Of a DNA stretch of 64,000 nt, positions 10,466 to 22,337 are shown one piece after another; within the stretch, counting starts at the first letter, position 1; each line of letters starts with the position of its first letter. The translations under genes were made by a program, and so were the position numbers. The notes beneath the pieces are model-generated. The model was not told the DNA's origin. It ran no database searches and worked only from the letters and a program-made list of their open reading frames with translations. Source of the stretch: Arachis hypogaea (Eukaryota > Streptophyta > Magnoliopsida > Fabales > Fabaceae); NCBI RefSeq assembly GCF_003086295.3, contig NC_092052.1, forward strand, positions 75,075,559-75,139,558. The letters run 5' to 3'.

Positions 10466-13400
10466 CTCCAAGCTAATGTGCCACAAGCTGGCAGTATACC
10501 CAAGATCTCGGCAAGTATAGCAGAGACGTAGAAAGCTCGGACCAAAACTATCCCAAGCTGTGGAAGAATAGGTACAAGCTCTACTAGAAACAGGATTCAT
10601 AAGAGAAGTCAAGTACCCACTATGGCTAGCCAACGTCGTCTTGGTGAAAAAATCAAATGGGAAGTGGCAGATGTGCACTGATTACATCGATCTTAACAAA
10701 GCTTGCCCAAAAGATCCCTATCCACTCCCATGTATCGACGTTCTGGTGGATGCTTCCTCCGGATACAAATACCTCTCATTCATAGACGCCTATTCGGGAT
10801 ACAATCAAATTCTGATGCACCCACCTGATCAAGGAAAAACCTCATTCTTAACCCCAAAAGCAAACTACTGCTACGTCATCATGCCATTCGGACTCAAAAA
10901 CGCAGGAGCCACTTATCAAAGATTAATGAATAAAGTCTTCGCTGACCATGTCGGGAAACTCATGGAGGTATATGTGGATGACATGTTAGTAAAGACACAA
11001 AACGAGGAGCCATTACTGTCCGACCTCGCCCAAGTATTCGATACCATAAGAAGGCATGGCATGCGACTTAACCCTGCAAAATGCACCTTCGCAGTGGAAG
11101 CTGGCAAATTCTTGGGTTTCATGCTCACACAAAGAGGAATCGAGACAAATCCGGATAAATGCCGGGCTATACTCAACATGACGAGTCTGACCTGTGTCAA
11201 AGAGGTACAACAACTCAATGGAAGATTGGCAGCCTGATGGTGTATTTTGGAAAATGAATTCCAACACCTAAAACTCACCGGCAAGTATACCGGATCGCAT
11301 CAAGTAGTAAAACTCACTTAGAGTGAGGTCGATCCCACAGGGATTGATGGATCAAGCAACTTTAGTGGGTGATTAGTTTAGTCAAGCTAACATTGAGTGG
11401 ATTGTGTGAAATGTAGCCAACAGAAAGTAAATTGCAAAAATCTTAAAGATGCAGAAAGTAAAATTGCAAGTAACTTAAATAACAAGAAAGTAAAATAGCA
11501 GAATCTTAAATTGCAAGAAATGTAAATTTCATGAATTGTAAAGGGGATTGGGTGCTGGAAATTAAAGAAAGCAATAGATTAAGGCTTAAAGCAACTGCAG
11601 AGAATTAAACTTGTTGAAAAAGTAAATCAAATCATGAACAGAAATGTAAAATGCCAAACAAGTGCAGAAGAATTAAATTGCTTGAAAGTAAATTGAATTT
11701 GGTGCTGGAATTGCAGAAATTAAATAAGAGAAAGTAAAATGGCATTAAACAGAGAAGTAAAAGATGAATTAAAATGCAACAGATCTAAACAAGAGAAGAT
11801 GAATTACTTGAGAAACCAAATAGAAAGCAAAATGTAGCTCTACAATAGCTCAAGAGAAATTTAAGATCTCAGGGGTTGGATGAGACTAGAAAATAAGTCT
11901 AGATCTCAAATTCTTCCTTGATCCACCCAAGAACAATTGCAAAAGAAAATGGAGTAGTAAAGTGCAAAAGAAGTAGAAGAAGGCAGTAAACAGAATTTGA
12001 ATTCAAATCACAATTTCTAAAGTTATGCAAAAAATAAACAAGAGATCTCAAGGTGAGATTGAAACAGAATTTCTTCAATTCTTCACCCAAGATCCAAGAC
12101 AAGAATGAAAACTAAGAGAGAGCTCTCTAATGGAGCTGACCCTATACTCTCTAATGGAACTCTCCTAACAAAGATGGAAATGATGCCTTATATAGGCTTT
12201 TTACAAAATAAAATAAAATTGAAATGAAAAATAAATTAAATAAAAATCCTAATTCTAGCTTGTTCTTGTGCCTTTGAGTGACGATGTGGGCTTTTCTTGC
12301 TTTGGATTTGAGGAGAAATGGGTTTGGTTGGCCTTGGTTTAATTGGTTTGGAGCATGGGTCAAGCTCGGTTCAAGCTAGTTTGGTGTGGGACACTTCCCA
12401 GGGCAATGCTCCGCTCTCCACAAGAGCGTAGCATTCAATTTGTGTCCCTGGCCGTGTCAATTTTGGTGCGTGACAATGCTTGGCAAAACAAGGGAGTAGC
12501 GCTTCGCTCTCCCCAAGAGCGCAGCATCCTTGCTTCCTTAGTGAGGTATCCGTGTTCAAGCCTTGGTGGAAGCATTTGGGGAGCAATTTTCCTTGCATTT
12601 TCTTGAAGAGAGAACGACAATGCTCTCCACAAGAGCGGAGCGCTATCCAAGTGAGCGCTACTTTGATGGGCTTCCCTTGGTCTCCCTCTTCGAACCCTGG
12701 TGGTCTCCCTCTTCGAATCCTGGTGTTTGCACTTTGGTCTATTTTTACTTGTTTTTGGTCCTTAAAGATGTATTTCACTCGTGCTTCAATTTCATGCCAA
12801 ATATGGATTTCTATACATCGTTGGAAAGCTCTGAATGTCATCTTTCCAATGCAACTAGAAGCATATCAATTGGACATTTGTATCTCAAGTTATAGCCCTT
12901 TGAAGGAAGCATGGTCATGCTGTGAGCGCCCAGATTTTAACTTAGCAAAAATTTTGCTTCCAAGCTTATTTTGAACTCTTATAGCGCTCTGCTCTTGCCA
13001 AGAGCGGAGCTTTGTGTGCTGATTGCCTATTCTCCTTTAATTTGGTCATGGGCTACGCTTTTAAAAGCGTGGCCTAAGGCTCCAAAGTGTGCTCCAACTT
13101 CAAAGTGTTCCCCAAAGCTCTTTTTTTCTTCTTTTTAGCTTATTTTGAGCTTCTTTGCTTCTTTTTCTTCTTATTTCCTACAAGATTTATAAAATTTAAA
13201 AGATCAAGAAAATATATCATTTAAGCACAAAATCATTCAATATTTAAGCACAAATCATCAATTTCTTGTATGAAAAAGCATAGAAAAATATGACATGGTG
13301 ACATGTCATCACAGCCTTGTCCAGATTTCTAGCCGGATCAGCCATAAGATCTCTCCCTTTATACGCCACTCTAAGAAAGGGAAAGAGGTTTGCGAGCAGG

Positions 13401-13841
13401 CCTTCCAGGATTTCAAAAGGTTCCTGGGACAACCACCTATTCTAACTCGACCACGGGAAGGAGAACCACTTGTACTGTACCTCTCAGTAGAAAATCGGGC
13501 AGTAGCCTCAGCACAGGTCAGAGATGACGTAAGTGGACAACAACCTATATACTTCATCAGCAAAGCACTACAAGGGTCCAAACTGAACTACCAAAAAATA
13601 GAAAAATTTGCCTATGCTCTCATACTAACGTCTTGACGACTTCGCCCATATTTCCAAACCCACATCATCAAGGTTCGGACCAACCAGCCCATAAAAGGCA
13701 TATAGCAGAAAACAGATTTAGCAGGAAGAATCCTACAGTGGGTAGTCGAGTTGTCTGAATTTGACCTTCAATATGAAGCTCGGACAGCCATCAAATCACA
13801 GTATCTGGCCGACTTCATTGCAGAGTTTACTGACACTCCAG
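10466..13841 (+). pseudogene. Element B reverse transcriptase and RNase H, split by solo LTR L
   Basis: The first part (10466-11234) has LNKACPKDPYPLP, FIDAYSGYNQI, MPFGLKNAGATYQRL and an intact catalytic YVDDMLVKTQ, then stops at the L insertion after LNGRLAA. The second part (13317-13841) resumes with the RNase H-like connection (CEQAFQDFKRFL, NRAVASAQV, YFISKALQGS) and ends at FTDTPD, where sequence jumps into LTR. The catalytic part of the second RNase H and all of integrase are missing. Confidence 0.88.
11235..13311 (-). mobile_element. L: solo LTR (2077 bp) with TSD CAGCC inside element B RT
   Basis: Perfect 5-bp duplications CAGCC flank it (11230-11234 and 13312-13316) and the ends are TG...CA. 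Read on the minus strand it begins TGATGACATG and ends near a GGGATCGACC-containing tail typical of legume gypsy LTR 3' ends. A TATATAAGG promoter match (about 12186-12194) is in the same orientation. No internal coding region is present, so it looks like the product of LTR-LTR recombination. Several GCTCT...AAGAGC palindromic words lie at 12408-13010. The ORFs in it are short and not conserved. Confidence 0.88.
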
Positions 13842-14098
13842 ATAAATACACTAGAGCACCCAGGTATAACTCATGTTCTAATTCTACTAAAAACCTGCTT
13901 AATACCCTTACTAACTTAAGCATCGGAGTCCCTTCAGGTACCACCACCCTTCGGTGACGAAGGATCAACAGCATTGCCAGTTCAACAAGTCAGACGCGAC
14001 AGCTCCGGCCACCACCCACAAGTCAGACACGTCATCTCCGACCAGCACAGAATATCTCATCCGAGATCAACCTACAGCTTCAGGTAACCCTCGGAACA
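13842..14098 (+). repeat. 3' LTR of element B, U3 end deleted (257 bp)
   Basis: Matches the B 5' LTR from the TATA region (ATAAATACAC) to the terminal CCTCGGAACA. It is joined directly to RNase H coding sequence on its left. Confidence 0.92.
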
Positions 14099-14103
14099 CT
14101 TAG

Positions 14104-14120
14104 GGTAACGGGGTATTATA
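14104..14120 (+). repeat. 5' LTR of element K, terminal piece
   Basis: The last 17 bp of the K LTR after the B insertion, ending GGGGTATTATA, followed by a 5-bp spacer and the primer site. Confidence 0.7.
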
Positions 14121-14125
14121 TTTAG

Positions 14126-14137
14126 TGGTATCAGAGC
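14126..14137 (+). other. Primer-binding site of element K (initiator tRNA-Met type)
   Basis: TGGTATCAGAGC, the standard plant complement to the initiator tRNA-Met 3' end, 5 bp after the LTR. It separates K from the tRNA-Asp-primed elements in the rest of the window. Confidence 0.9.
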
Positions 14138-14444
14138 GGTTTGTTCCCGTGAGCCTGAGGGATGGACCGATTGTGCTTCGTTGCACACTCTGGCTCATTT
14201 TCTTTCATGTTGTTTAGGTTATCTACTTGATATGCATAGCATGCTTGTTTGTGAGTGCCTTTGGGGATAATTGAAGCACTCCACTTGAGATATTGAGACT
14301 GATTACCTCGATATCGATTGTTTGGTGTAGCAGGACTCTAAATGGCAACTCACGGACGAGGTCAATCATATTAACAGAGAGATAGTGAGGATGATTAACC
14401 TAGCCAATGCATTACGAGCTTAGCATGTTCCAGAAAACTAGTTC

Positions 14445-14552
14445 ATGGAGTTTGTGGCATATTAGTTGATGGGAAAGGTTCAGCACTGGTGGCAGGGGAA
14501 ATGCCGATTGATGCAGCTACAAAATAAAGACAAATTCTTTTGCGGTTTTTAA
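14445..14552 (+). pseudogene. Element K gag remnant
   Basis: The translation holds MEFVAY, a stop, then LMGKVQHWWQGKCRLMQL, which resembles the hydrophobic-WW core of gypsy-type gag proteins (usual form GEAxxWW). It ends in a stop after about 35 codons. No other part of gag or pol is recognisable. Confidence 0.6.
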
Positions 14553-15144
14553 TTAGGATTTTCAATTTCTAACCGGTATGGCCTTGAATCATGTTGAAAA
14601 AGTTTTAAAGCTTAGAATGATTTTGAAAATTAGTTTGGAACTTTAGGTTTAAATGATTTGGCTTTGGAACTAGGTCGAAACTCTTGGTTTAAATGATATC
14701 GTTTAAAAGAAAAGTGAGTTCTATTTTATTATTTTGTTGATTTGTGAATTTGGTTTGAAATTTAAGATATGATTTAATGATTTTAATGAATTTAAGGAAA
14801 TCATTATTTAAAAAGATTGATTCATGAATAAATGATCTTTGAGTCTTTTGAAAAAGCTTTAACATTGAACTGGTTTAGATTGAACTTGTTTTGAAGGTTT
14901 TGAAAGATGTTACAAAGGCAGTATTTGGGTTAAAGGAAAATTTATGTTCAAGGTAATAGAGTAAGTCGGATTCTTACTGACGAATAATCAGAGTGATGCA
15001 GTGGAAGGCGAGAGGGAACGTTGAGGCGGTAGGACGACAGTGGACGAGATGTTGACGACTTGTTTGGGTTGACAACATTGATAGTAGAACGCTTCATGGA
15101 GGATATATCACGCGATTCGAATTTTGGGGACAAAATTCCTAATT

Positions 15145-15156
15145 AGGAGGGGAGAA
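15145..15156 (+). other. Polypurine tract of element K
   Basis: AGGAGGGGAGAA directly abuts the 3' LTR start TGTAAGAACC, the expected position for plus-strand priming. Confidence 0.88.
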
Positions 15157-15588
15157 TGTAAGAACCGGAGTAAACTCTTTAATGAAATAATAATTTAATT
15201 GCCCAAAATAGGTTCAAAAATATAGAAGTGTTCTTTTTAAAATATAAAGGTAAAATTTGAATTCAATAAAATTTTCTGAGTGGGAAAATGTATCTTTTGC
15301 AAAAAATTTTTATAAAAATGCGTACTGGTGCTTAAGCTGGCAGTACCGGCTCTAGTCTGTCTAGTACCGCGTTTTGAGAAAAATAAGATTTTAAAAATTT
15401 AATTTATTATTTTGAAAGGACAAAAATAATTTAGAATGTAAAACCGGGCACTAATCTTAAAGGTTTTGGCCCAAAGTTGGACCAAACGGATCTAAAAGGC
15501 TAATGTGTTGGACTAGGCCCAAATTGGGTCCAAGCCTAACATATATAAGTGAGTTATGAGACCATTTGTCCTCAGTTTTTAGAAACAG

Positions 15589-15633
<45 letters not shown>
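15589..15633. repeat. (GA)n microsatellite
   Basis: A GA run with one AA interruption about 40 bp after the K TATA box, in the probable transcript leader. It produces spurious Arg-Glu and Ser-Leu ORFs on either strand. Confidence 0.95.
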
Positions 15634-15634
<1 letters not shown>

Positions 15635-17329
15635 AGGGCGGTGAGAAGAGAGAAGAGGGGTGATTGGAGTTTCACTATTCTCCCCCTCCTTCAAAGCTCC
15701 ATAACTTTTGATCCGGAACTTCGATTGACGAGCTGTTTGCGCCCACGCGAAGCTCTTGTGGAGATCTTCATTTCTAGCTATGCATTGTTGGTAAGAAATC
15801 AAATCTCAAGCTTAAGTTTTACACCCTAGCTTTTTGTGCGTTTTTGGTTATAGTTTTTGAGTAGATTTTGTGGTTTTATTTGTTTAGGGGTGATCTAGCA
15901 TTAAAATATTGTTGGTTTTTAACCCTAATGCCATTGGGTAAGATAAGGTTTCACTAAAATCTTGTGTTTAATTATTTTGTTGAACCCTAGTGATGTTTTT
16001 ATTTGTTATATGATGTTAGATTGAGTTTTGGTGTTTGTTGGAGTGGGTTTGAGGCTTTTAGATCGAGCTAAGGTATGGTTTCGATTTTCTTTATATAATA
16101 TGTAATGTTTCTGGACACTTAGGCTAGTGGACCTTAGGATAGGATTGAATTTGTTTTGTATCATTAATTATATGTGAAATTATGTTTGATGATGAAAAGG
16201 ATGATATGGAGTGTTGGAATATGTGACATATGAAATATGATGAATGTCTGATGAATATTGATATTGAATATGATTATGATGAGTGGTGATAAATATTGAT
16301 GATGATATTGGATTTTGAATATTATGGTTAGTGTTAATGTTGAATGGTGGTGAATGAGGTTTATCAAGAGTTGAATTGTATGAAAATTGTTAAGGTTGAG
16401 ATATTGATTTATGAATTGTGGATTTTGTTGAATTATGGTAGAAAGATTAAGTAAAATGGGTGATGAGTTGATTGAAGTGAAATATAATGATAAAGTGTAG
16501 TATGTGGTAGTGTTTTGTAATGAAATTGGGTATGTTTTGGTTTGGTTGGGTTATGGAATTCGGAAATTAGAGAACTTTGGCGTTTTTGGGTAAAATTTGA
16601 TTTTTGGTGAACTTTGTCCATCATAACTTGAGCCTGTGACATTGGAATTGAATGATTTTTATTTTAAACTAACAATGATTTCAAGATCTTTAAAATGATA
16701 TAAAGTTTGAGAAAAACGTAGTTTTGTAGAGGAAGTTATGAACCTTTAAAGTTTGGTGTTTAAAACTGAAAATTCTGCAACTTGATATTTTTCTGCAAAC
16801 TGAGGTGGATGTGTACGCGGGCCCATGCCTCATACACGGATGGTGGCCTCTATCCAGCACTCTTGCATACGCAGACCCAGGTATGCGTACGCGAAATGGT
16901 CCAATTTTCGTGTATGCGTACGCGGATGTATTGTATGCGTACGTGGATGTACCTTTTTCAACGTGTGCATACGCACGATAGGGTTCTGCGTATGCACAAC
17001 CCCTGTTTTGCTGAAAATATATTTTTCTACGCTTTTAAGGATTTTCTAGATTTCCAAGTTTCCATAACTTTTTCTTAGACTTGTGGCTAGTAATTAGACT
17101 CTAAGACTAGTGAAGATGGGATAGTTAATTTGAATTGGTAATTTTCTATGAGTTTAGAAGACTGAGACTTAGGTTTCTAAAGTTGTGAGTGAGTAGGCAG
17201 AGTGCTATATTGGTGATGGTTTGAGAGCTTGGGGGTGATGATAACTTGTGAAATTAAGAACTGATGATGGTTATGATGAGTGTTGGTCCCAGAGAGGAAT
17301 GTTGAACTTGTTGGTCATTGAAAGAGTAT

Positions 17330-17608
17330 GCAAGGCACTATATCCTTGGCGTGGCAGATTTTTCTACTGCATGAGTGTTCAGGGCCTATATCCTTGTCGT
17401 GGCAGATTTCTCTGTTGCAAAAGTGTGCCGGGAAATATATCCCTGGAATGTTGAGACTTGAGAGCTGAGAAACGTTTGAGATGAGAATATGGTGATGATT
17501 GATAACCCTCTCTGCTGCATAAGTGTACAGGGCCTATATCCCTGGTGTAGCATATTTTCTGCTGTATGAGTGTGTAAGGCCTATATCCCTGGCGTGGCAG
17601 AAAGGCTA
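17330..17608 (+). repeat. 48-bp minisatellite, K 3' LTR copy
   Basis: Imperfect units with the consensus pieces GGCAGATTT, CTGCATGAGTGT and CAGGGCCTATATCC. The clearest pair is 48 bp apart. A unique stretch (about 17450-17500) interrupts the series. Confidence 0.85.
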
Positions 17609-17609
17609 C

Positions 17610-19110
17610 TGGTGTGCGGAATTCCACTTCTCACAATTGAACCAGCAAGTGCACCGGGTCATCCAAGTAATACCTGAGTGAGTCAGGGTCGATCCCACGA
17701 GGATTGTTGGCTTAAATCAATCTGTGGTTATCTTGTAGATCTTTGTCAGGCGGATAGAAAAGTTATTTGTTTGTTTAAAGCGCATAAAAGTAAAATAAAG
17801 ATAACATTACTCAATTCAAGGTGAATGCAATGATAAGAAGATGGTTAAGGTTTCAGAGATGCTTTGCTCTTCTGGATCAATTCAGTCTTACTGTCTACTC
17901 CAACTGTAAATATTTTCTTCTATGGCAGGCTGTATGTGATCAATGCCTTTCTTGAGAGGTATCCGATTCTCCTCCAGTGCTGAACACCAGGGTTAGTGCG
18001 AATCCAGTCTGATTGAGGGTGAAGCTCCTGCAGTTCATTCCCCTTGATGATCCTACTCAAAACGCCATAGACAAGGTCGAATCTTCTGGATAAGAGAATG
18101 CTACGCCTTTAGTTCTAGCCTTTACCACAAAGACTCTAATCTCCCCATACCTCCGCAGAACTGGTGTCTCGAGAAGTCCCCAACAAAGTCGTGGATTTGC
18201 CGTCTATGAGATGTATAATCAAGCTAGTGGTTCATCATTGTCCAATGAAAGACTCACTCTGAACCCATGTAGAATTCATAAGGATGAAGAACAAAGATAT
18301 ATCTTAGAATAGAGAATCAAACACGAATTTGAGATAGAACAGTAATACTTTTATTAATTCATAAAACTCAGCAGAACTCCTAGCCTTAACCTAGAAGATT
18401 TAGAAACTCATACTGATAGAAAATACAATGTGAAATGTGTAAAGTGTCAAAAGTGAGGTTGAAGATCCTAAACAAGGGTGATCTTCTCCTTTAAATACTA
18501 AACTAATGACTAAGGATTACATAAATATGATAGGCTTAGGCTTGTAGTGCAAAAATCCACTTCTGGGGCTTACTTGGTGAGTGTTTGGGCTGAGCTTGAG
18601 TGGTCTCCACGTCTAGGATGCTCCTTGGGTGTTGAACGCTGGCTAAGGACACCATTATGGGCGTTGGATGCTGGCCACTCCTCTGTGGGTGTTGGAAGCC
18701 TGGACTGGGGTAGATGGCTGGCGTTGAACACCAGTTTTGTGCCTTCAGTTCTGAAGCAAAGTATAGACTATTATACATTTTTGGAAAGCTCTAGATGTTA
18801 GCTTTCCATGGCCATTAAGAATGCTCCATTTAGACATCCGTAGCTCCAGAAAAGCTCCTTTGAGTACACAGATGTCAGATCCTAACAGCATCTGCAGTGC
18901 TTTCTCTGCCTCTGAATCAGACTTTTGCTCCAGCTCCTCAATTTCAGCCAGAAAATACATGAAATTGCATAAAAATACACAAACTCAAAGTAAAATCCAA
19001 AAATGTGAATTTTACACTAAAACCTATGAAAATATAATAAAACTCAAATAAAAGATGCTAAAAACTATATGAAAATGATGCCAAAAAGCGTATAAAATAT
19101 CCGCTCAACA
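17610..19110 (-). repeat. 3' LTR of element G (1501 bp)
   Basis: Plus-strand ends are TGGTGTGCGG and CCGCTCAACA; read on the minus strand it starts TGTTGAGCGGATAT. Related LTRs are at 29318-30856 (same strand) and 32133-33616 (opposite strand). A TATTTAAAGG promoter-like word is near 18490, and palindromic GCGTTNAACGC-type words occur at 18600-18740. Confidence 0.9.
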
Positions 19111-19148
19111 CAACACCAAACTTAAACGGTTGCTTGTCCCCAAGCAAC
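19111..19148 (-). other. G polypurine tract and adjacent hairpin
   Basis: On the sense strand an 8-bp perfect hairpin GTTGCTTG/CAAGCAAC with loop GGGA (19148-19129) is followed at once by CGTTTAAGTTTGGTGTTG (19128-19111), which abuts the LTR start and is therefore the likely polypurine tract. See the related copies at 22874, 30875, 32023, 39631 and 41265. Confidence 0.8.
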
Positions 19149-20274
19149 TAAAAACAAGGTAGGATAAAAAGAAGAGTAAGATAAAATAAATCTCAGAGTT
19201 TTCAATGAAGTTCAGTTTCAATTAGATGAGCAAGACTTAGTAGCTTTTTGCTTCTGAATAGTTTTGGCATCTTACTATCCATTGAAACTCAGAAGTGTTT
19301 GCCTCTTTAGGAACTTAGAATTCAGATGATATTATTGACTCTCCTAGTTTAGTTTTTTTTTATTCTTGAACACAGCCTTTTTTTTAGTCTTGATCGTGGC
19401 CCTAAGCACTTTGTTTTCCACTATTACCACCGGATACATAAATGCCACAGACACTTAATTCGGTGAACTCTTTTGGATTATGATTTAGCTTTTCTAGAAT
19501 CCCAAGATAGGGGTGTCCAGAGTTCTTAAGCACACTCTTTTTGCTTTGGATCACGACTTTAACTGCTCAGTCTTAAGCTTTTCACGTCACACCTTCACAC
19601 CACAAGCATATAGTTAGGGACAGCTTGGTTGAGCCGCTTAGACCAGGATTTTGTTTCCATTATGCCCTCCTAACTATTGATGATCAAAGCCTTGGATCCT
19701 TTTACCTTTTCCTTTTGGTTTAAAGGGTTATTGACTTTTTGTTCTTGCCTTTTGGTTTAAAGAGCTTATTGCTTTTTCTGCTTTTTTTTTCTCATGCAAT
19801 CATTTTTTTTCTTTTTATTGCATCTTGCTTTTTGCTGCTTTTTCTTGCTTCAAGAATCAATTTCTCTTGATTTTTCATATTACCAATAATACTTCACTTT
19901 CATCATCATTCTTTCATGAGCCAACATTCTTAATTTCAATTTCAAATATGCATTGTTCATTCATACATTCAGAAAACTAAAGCAATGCCACCACATCAAA
20001 ATAATTGACTATTCTTATTATATAACTCAGAAATTTATACATCTCTAATTCTTCTAAAAAAATCACTATTTTATTCATATTTAATGATTATAAGAGGAAT
20101 ATTTTATAGCTAATTGGAGAATAAAACTTAATTATTACTAATGCTTATACAACTCTTAAATAAAAAGGTAGAAAAATAAAAATAAAGACTTAAATACTAC
20201 TAGTGATCATGTATACCTAAATATGAGAAATAGAAATTAGAATAACAGAAATATGGGGGTGGAACTCAACCACC
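19149..20274 (-). other. Non-coding 3' leader of element G
   Basis: No credible ORF. It has long T-runs on the plus strand (19340-19390, 19780-19860). Parts closely match 30895-31990 in element I, for example the words around ATTACCACCGGATAC, so it is a conserved non-coding part of this family. Confidence 0.75.
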
Positions 20275-20891
20275 TTAAGCATGGGAGACGCTAGGCTCTT
20301 CAGGGGAGAGCTTTTGGTGCTTCAACTCTTCTATCTCACGCCCTTGCTTCTCTTATTCCTTGACCAGTTTGCAAATCATGCTAGTCTGATCTTTCTGCTC
20401 TTCTCTTAGTTGATCCAAGGTGGTTTGCAGTTGCATCAGATGCTTTCAACTGATCCCAATATTCAATTGGAGGGATCTCTTGGGGAGGCTCAGGTGCCTT
20501 CCTTTTGGGATGATCCTCTTGTATCTTGGAGCTTTCCATTATCTGCTTGGGCTTTCCACTGGAATAAATGTGTCTACATGAATCATGATTTTAGCCTCTT
20601 GGCACAGGCGAAAGATAAGATTTGGATAGGCCAGCCTGGCATGAGTAGACATCCTATTTGCTAACTTGTACATCTCACAGGGGATTATTTGGTGAACTTC
20701 TACCTCATTCCCCATCATGATGCAGTAAATCATTACAGCTCTTGGAATAGTAACTTCCAAGCGGTTACTAATAGGGAGTATAGAACGCCCAATGAAATCT
20801 AGCCATCCTCTAGCAATTGGCTTGAGGTCCATTCTTTTCAGTTGGCTTGGCTTGCCTTTTGCATCCTCAATCCATTGAGTTCTATGCAAGC
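20275..20891 (-). pseudogene. Element G env-position ORF, C-terminal half
   Basis: Continues the reading frame of the N-terminal half after the H insertion. It contains RTQWIEDAKGKPSQLKRMDL, GWLDFIGRSILPISN and RAVMIYCIMMGNEVEVHQII, which I recognise as the C-terminal half of the 'putative plant transposon protein' family found in legume Athila-type elements. A charged, coiled-coil-like tail follows (REIEELKHQK) to a stop at 20275, but it needs frame changes after about 20539. Its biochemical role is not known to me, and it shows no envelope signature such as a signal peptide. Confidence 0.75.
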
Positions 20892-22337
20892 TGAAGAACG
20901 AAACTCTCGCGCGATCTAGAATTTTCACAAATAAATTCGCGTTGTAAGTATAACTCTAGACCAACAAGAATTCCTTTCTTACAAACGTTTTGGTTGTCAC
21001 AAGTAACAAACCCCTTTGAAATTGATAACCGAAGTATTTAACCTCGGGTCGTCTTCTCAAGGAATTGCAGGGAGGTGTGTTATTATTGGTTATGGGTTTT
21101 CTGGGGAATTTGGAGTTTGGGCAATGGGCACATATATAATTATAAATTAAGGCAATAAAAGTAAATAAGAAATTTTATGTAATTAAATTAAAAGCCTTGA
21201 CCCGAAGAAGATTAATTGGAAGTTCTATCCTTGTTGGATTTTTCTCAAGATCAATTGATAATTGAAGGTTGCTTCTACTTAGTTATCCTTTACCAAGTAA
21301 AGTAAAAGAAAGTCAAGTAAGTTAGAAGTCTACTTCTATTCACAAGTTCTAATCTTCTCCCTTGGGAAGGATTAGCGTTAGTGACTAGAGAGCCAATCAA
21401 CAATAAACCTAATTACAATTTAACTCTTGAGTAATTCAACTCAAGGGTCTCCAAATATCAATCAACTCCAAAATCAAGTTAGGATCTAACTTAGAACATC
21501 AATTAATAACAAATAATAGAAGAAGTGATAAATCTGAAATACTTCAAATTACATTAAATAAAAGAAATCAAGTTAAACATGAGAATTTATGAACCAAATT
21601 GGAAAAATAAATAAAAGGAATATTGAACCTGTGATGAAGAAGATGAAATCCTAATCCTAATATAAATCCTAAGAGAGAGGAGAGAACCTCTCTCTCTAAA
21701 AACTACATCTAATCCTAAAATTGTGTGTTGTGAGCTGATGATTATGAATGAATGGATTCCCCACTTTATAGCCTCTAATCTGTGTTTTCTGAGCCGAAAA
21801 CTGGGTCAAAAACAGCCCAGAAATCGCTGGAGAAGAAATCTGCCAGGCTGATTTTCGTCACTGCGACGCATCCGCCTGGAGCACGCGTTCGCGTCACCTA
21901 GAATTAGAGAAACTATGGCATATTATATATCAAATCGAAGCCCTGGATGTTAGCTTTTCAACGCAACTAGAACCGCATCATTTGGACCTATGTAGCTAAA
22001 GTTATAGCTGTTTGAGTGCAAAGAGGTCAGGCTGGACAGCTTAGCAATTTCTCCAATTTCTTGTATTCCTTTCACTTTTGCATGCTTTCTTTCCATTCTC
22101 TGAGCCATTCCTGTCCTGTAATCTCTGAAATCACTTAACACACATATCAAGGCATCTAATGATAATAAGAGAGGATTAAACATAGGGAACTTAAGGCCAA
22201 AGAAGCATGTTCTCAATCAAAGCACATAATTAGGAAGGCAAATGTAAAACCATGCAAATAGTATGAATAAGTGGGTAAAGAGTTGATAAAAACCACTCAA
22301 TTAAGCACAAAATAAACCATGAAATAGTGGTTTATCA
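20892..22337 (-). mobile_element. H: solo LTR (1446 bp) splitting the G env-position ORF
   Basis: Flanked by CAAGC (20887-20891) and CAGGC (22338-22342), a 5-bp duplication with one change. Minus-strand ends are TGATAAACCACT and GTTCTTCA. It belongs to the same broad LTR type as E (TGATAAAC start, shared central blocks such as AATTGATAACCGAAGTATTTAA). A TATAAAG promoter match (21770-21764) is present, and a short cluster of CGCG-rich words is at 21860-21900. No interior remains. Confidence 0.85.

Larger units (their letters stand above)
7825..14098 (+). mobile_element. Element B: deleted Tat-type Ty3/gypsy element with TSD CTTAG
   Basis: A 5-bp duplication CTTAG (7820-7824 and 14099-14103) flanks the unit exactly. 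Order: 5' LTR, primer site, gag-protease, RT and RNase H, then an abrupt jump at 13842 into the middle of a 3' LTR. The archaeal RNase H, integrase, 3' repeat array and U3 half of the 3' LTR are gone. Because the duplication survives at both ends, the loss happened inside the inserted element. A solo LTR (L) also interrupts its RT. It sits in the 5' LTR of K. Confidence 0.95.
14121..15156 (+). mobile_element. Interior of element K (about 1.04 kb, nearly empty)
   Basis: Lies between the primer site and the polypurine tract. It holds only a gag fragment (14445-14552), AT-rich filler at 14560-14930, and a short stretch at 14950-15140 that could be a remnant of the pol 3' end. K's whole interior is smaller than one of its LTRs, so it is either a deletion derivative or a large non-autonomous element. 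Confidence 0.7.
15157..17609 (+). repeat. 3' LTR of element K (2453 bp present, right end cut by G)
   Basis: Starts TGTAAGAACC after the polypurine tract. A TATATAAG box at 15541-15549 precedes a GA-rich leader and a pyrimidine stretch. Later parts include a cluster of GCGTACGCG-type words (16810-17000) and a 48-bp minisatellite (17330-17608). The LTR of G cuts it off. Adding the part seen only in the 5' LTR gives a complete LTR of roughly 3.55 kb, unusually long. Confidence 0.85.

Noticed and set aside
15566..15829. ORF of Arg-Glu repeats
   Set aside because: Translation of the GA microsatellite; the opposite strand gives Ser-Leu repeats.
16164..16642. His/Ile-rich minus-strand ORFs
   Set aside because: Low-complexity translation of TGATGA/ATGAAT-rich K LTR sequence.
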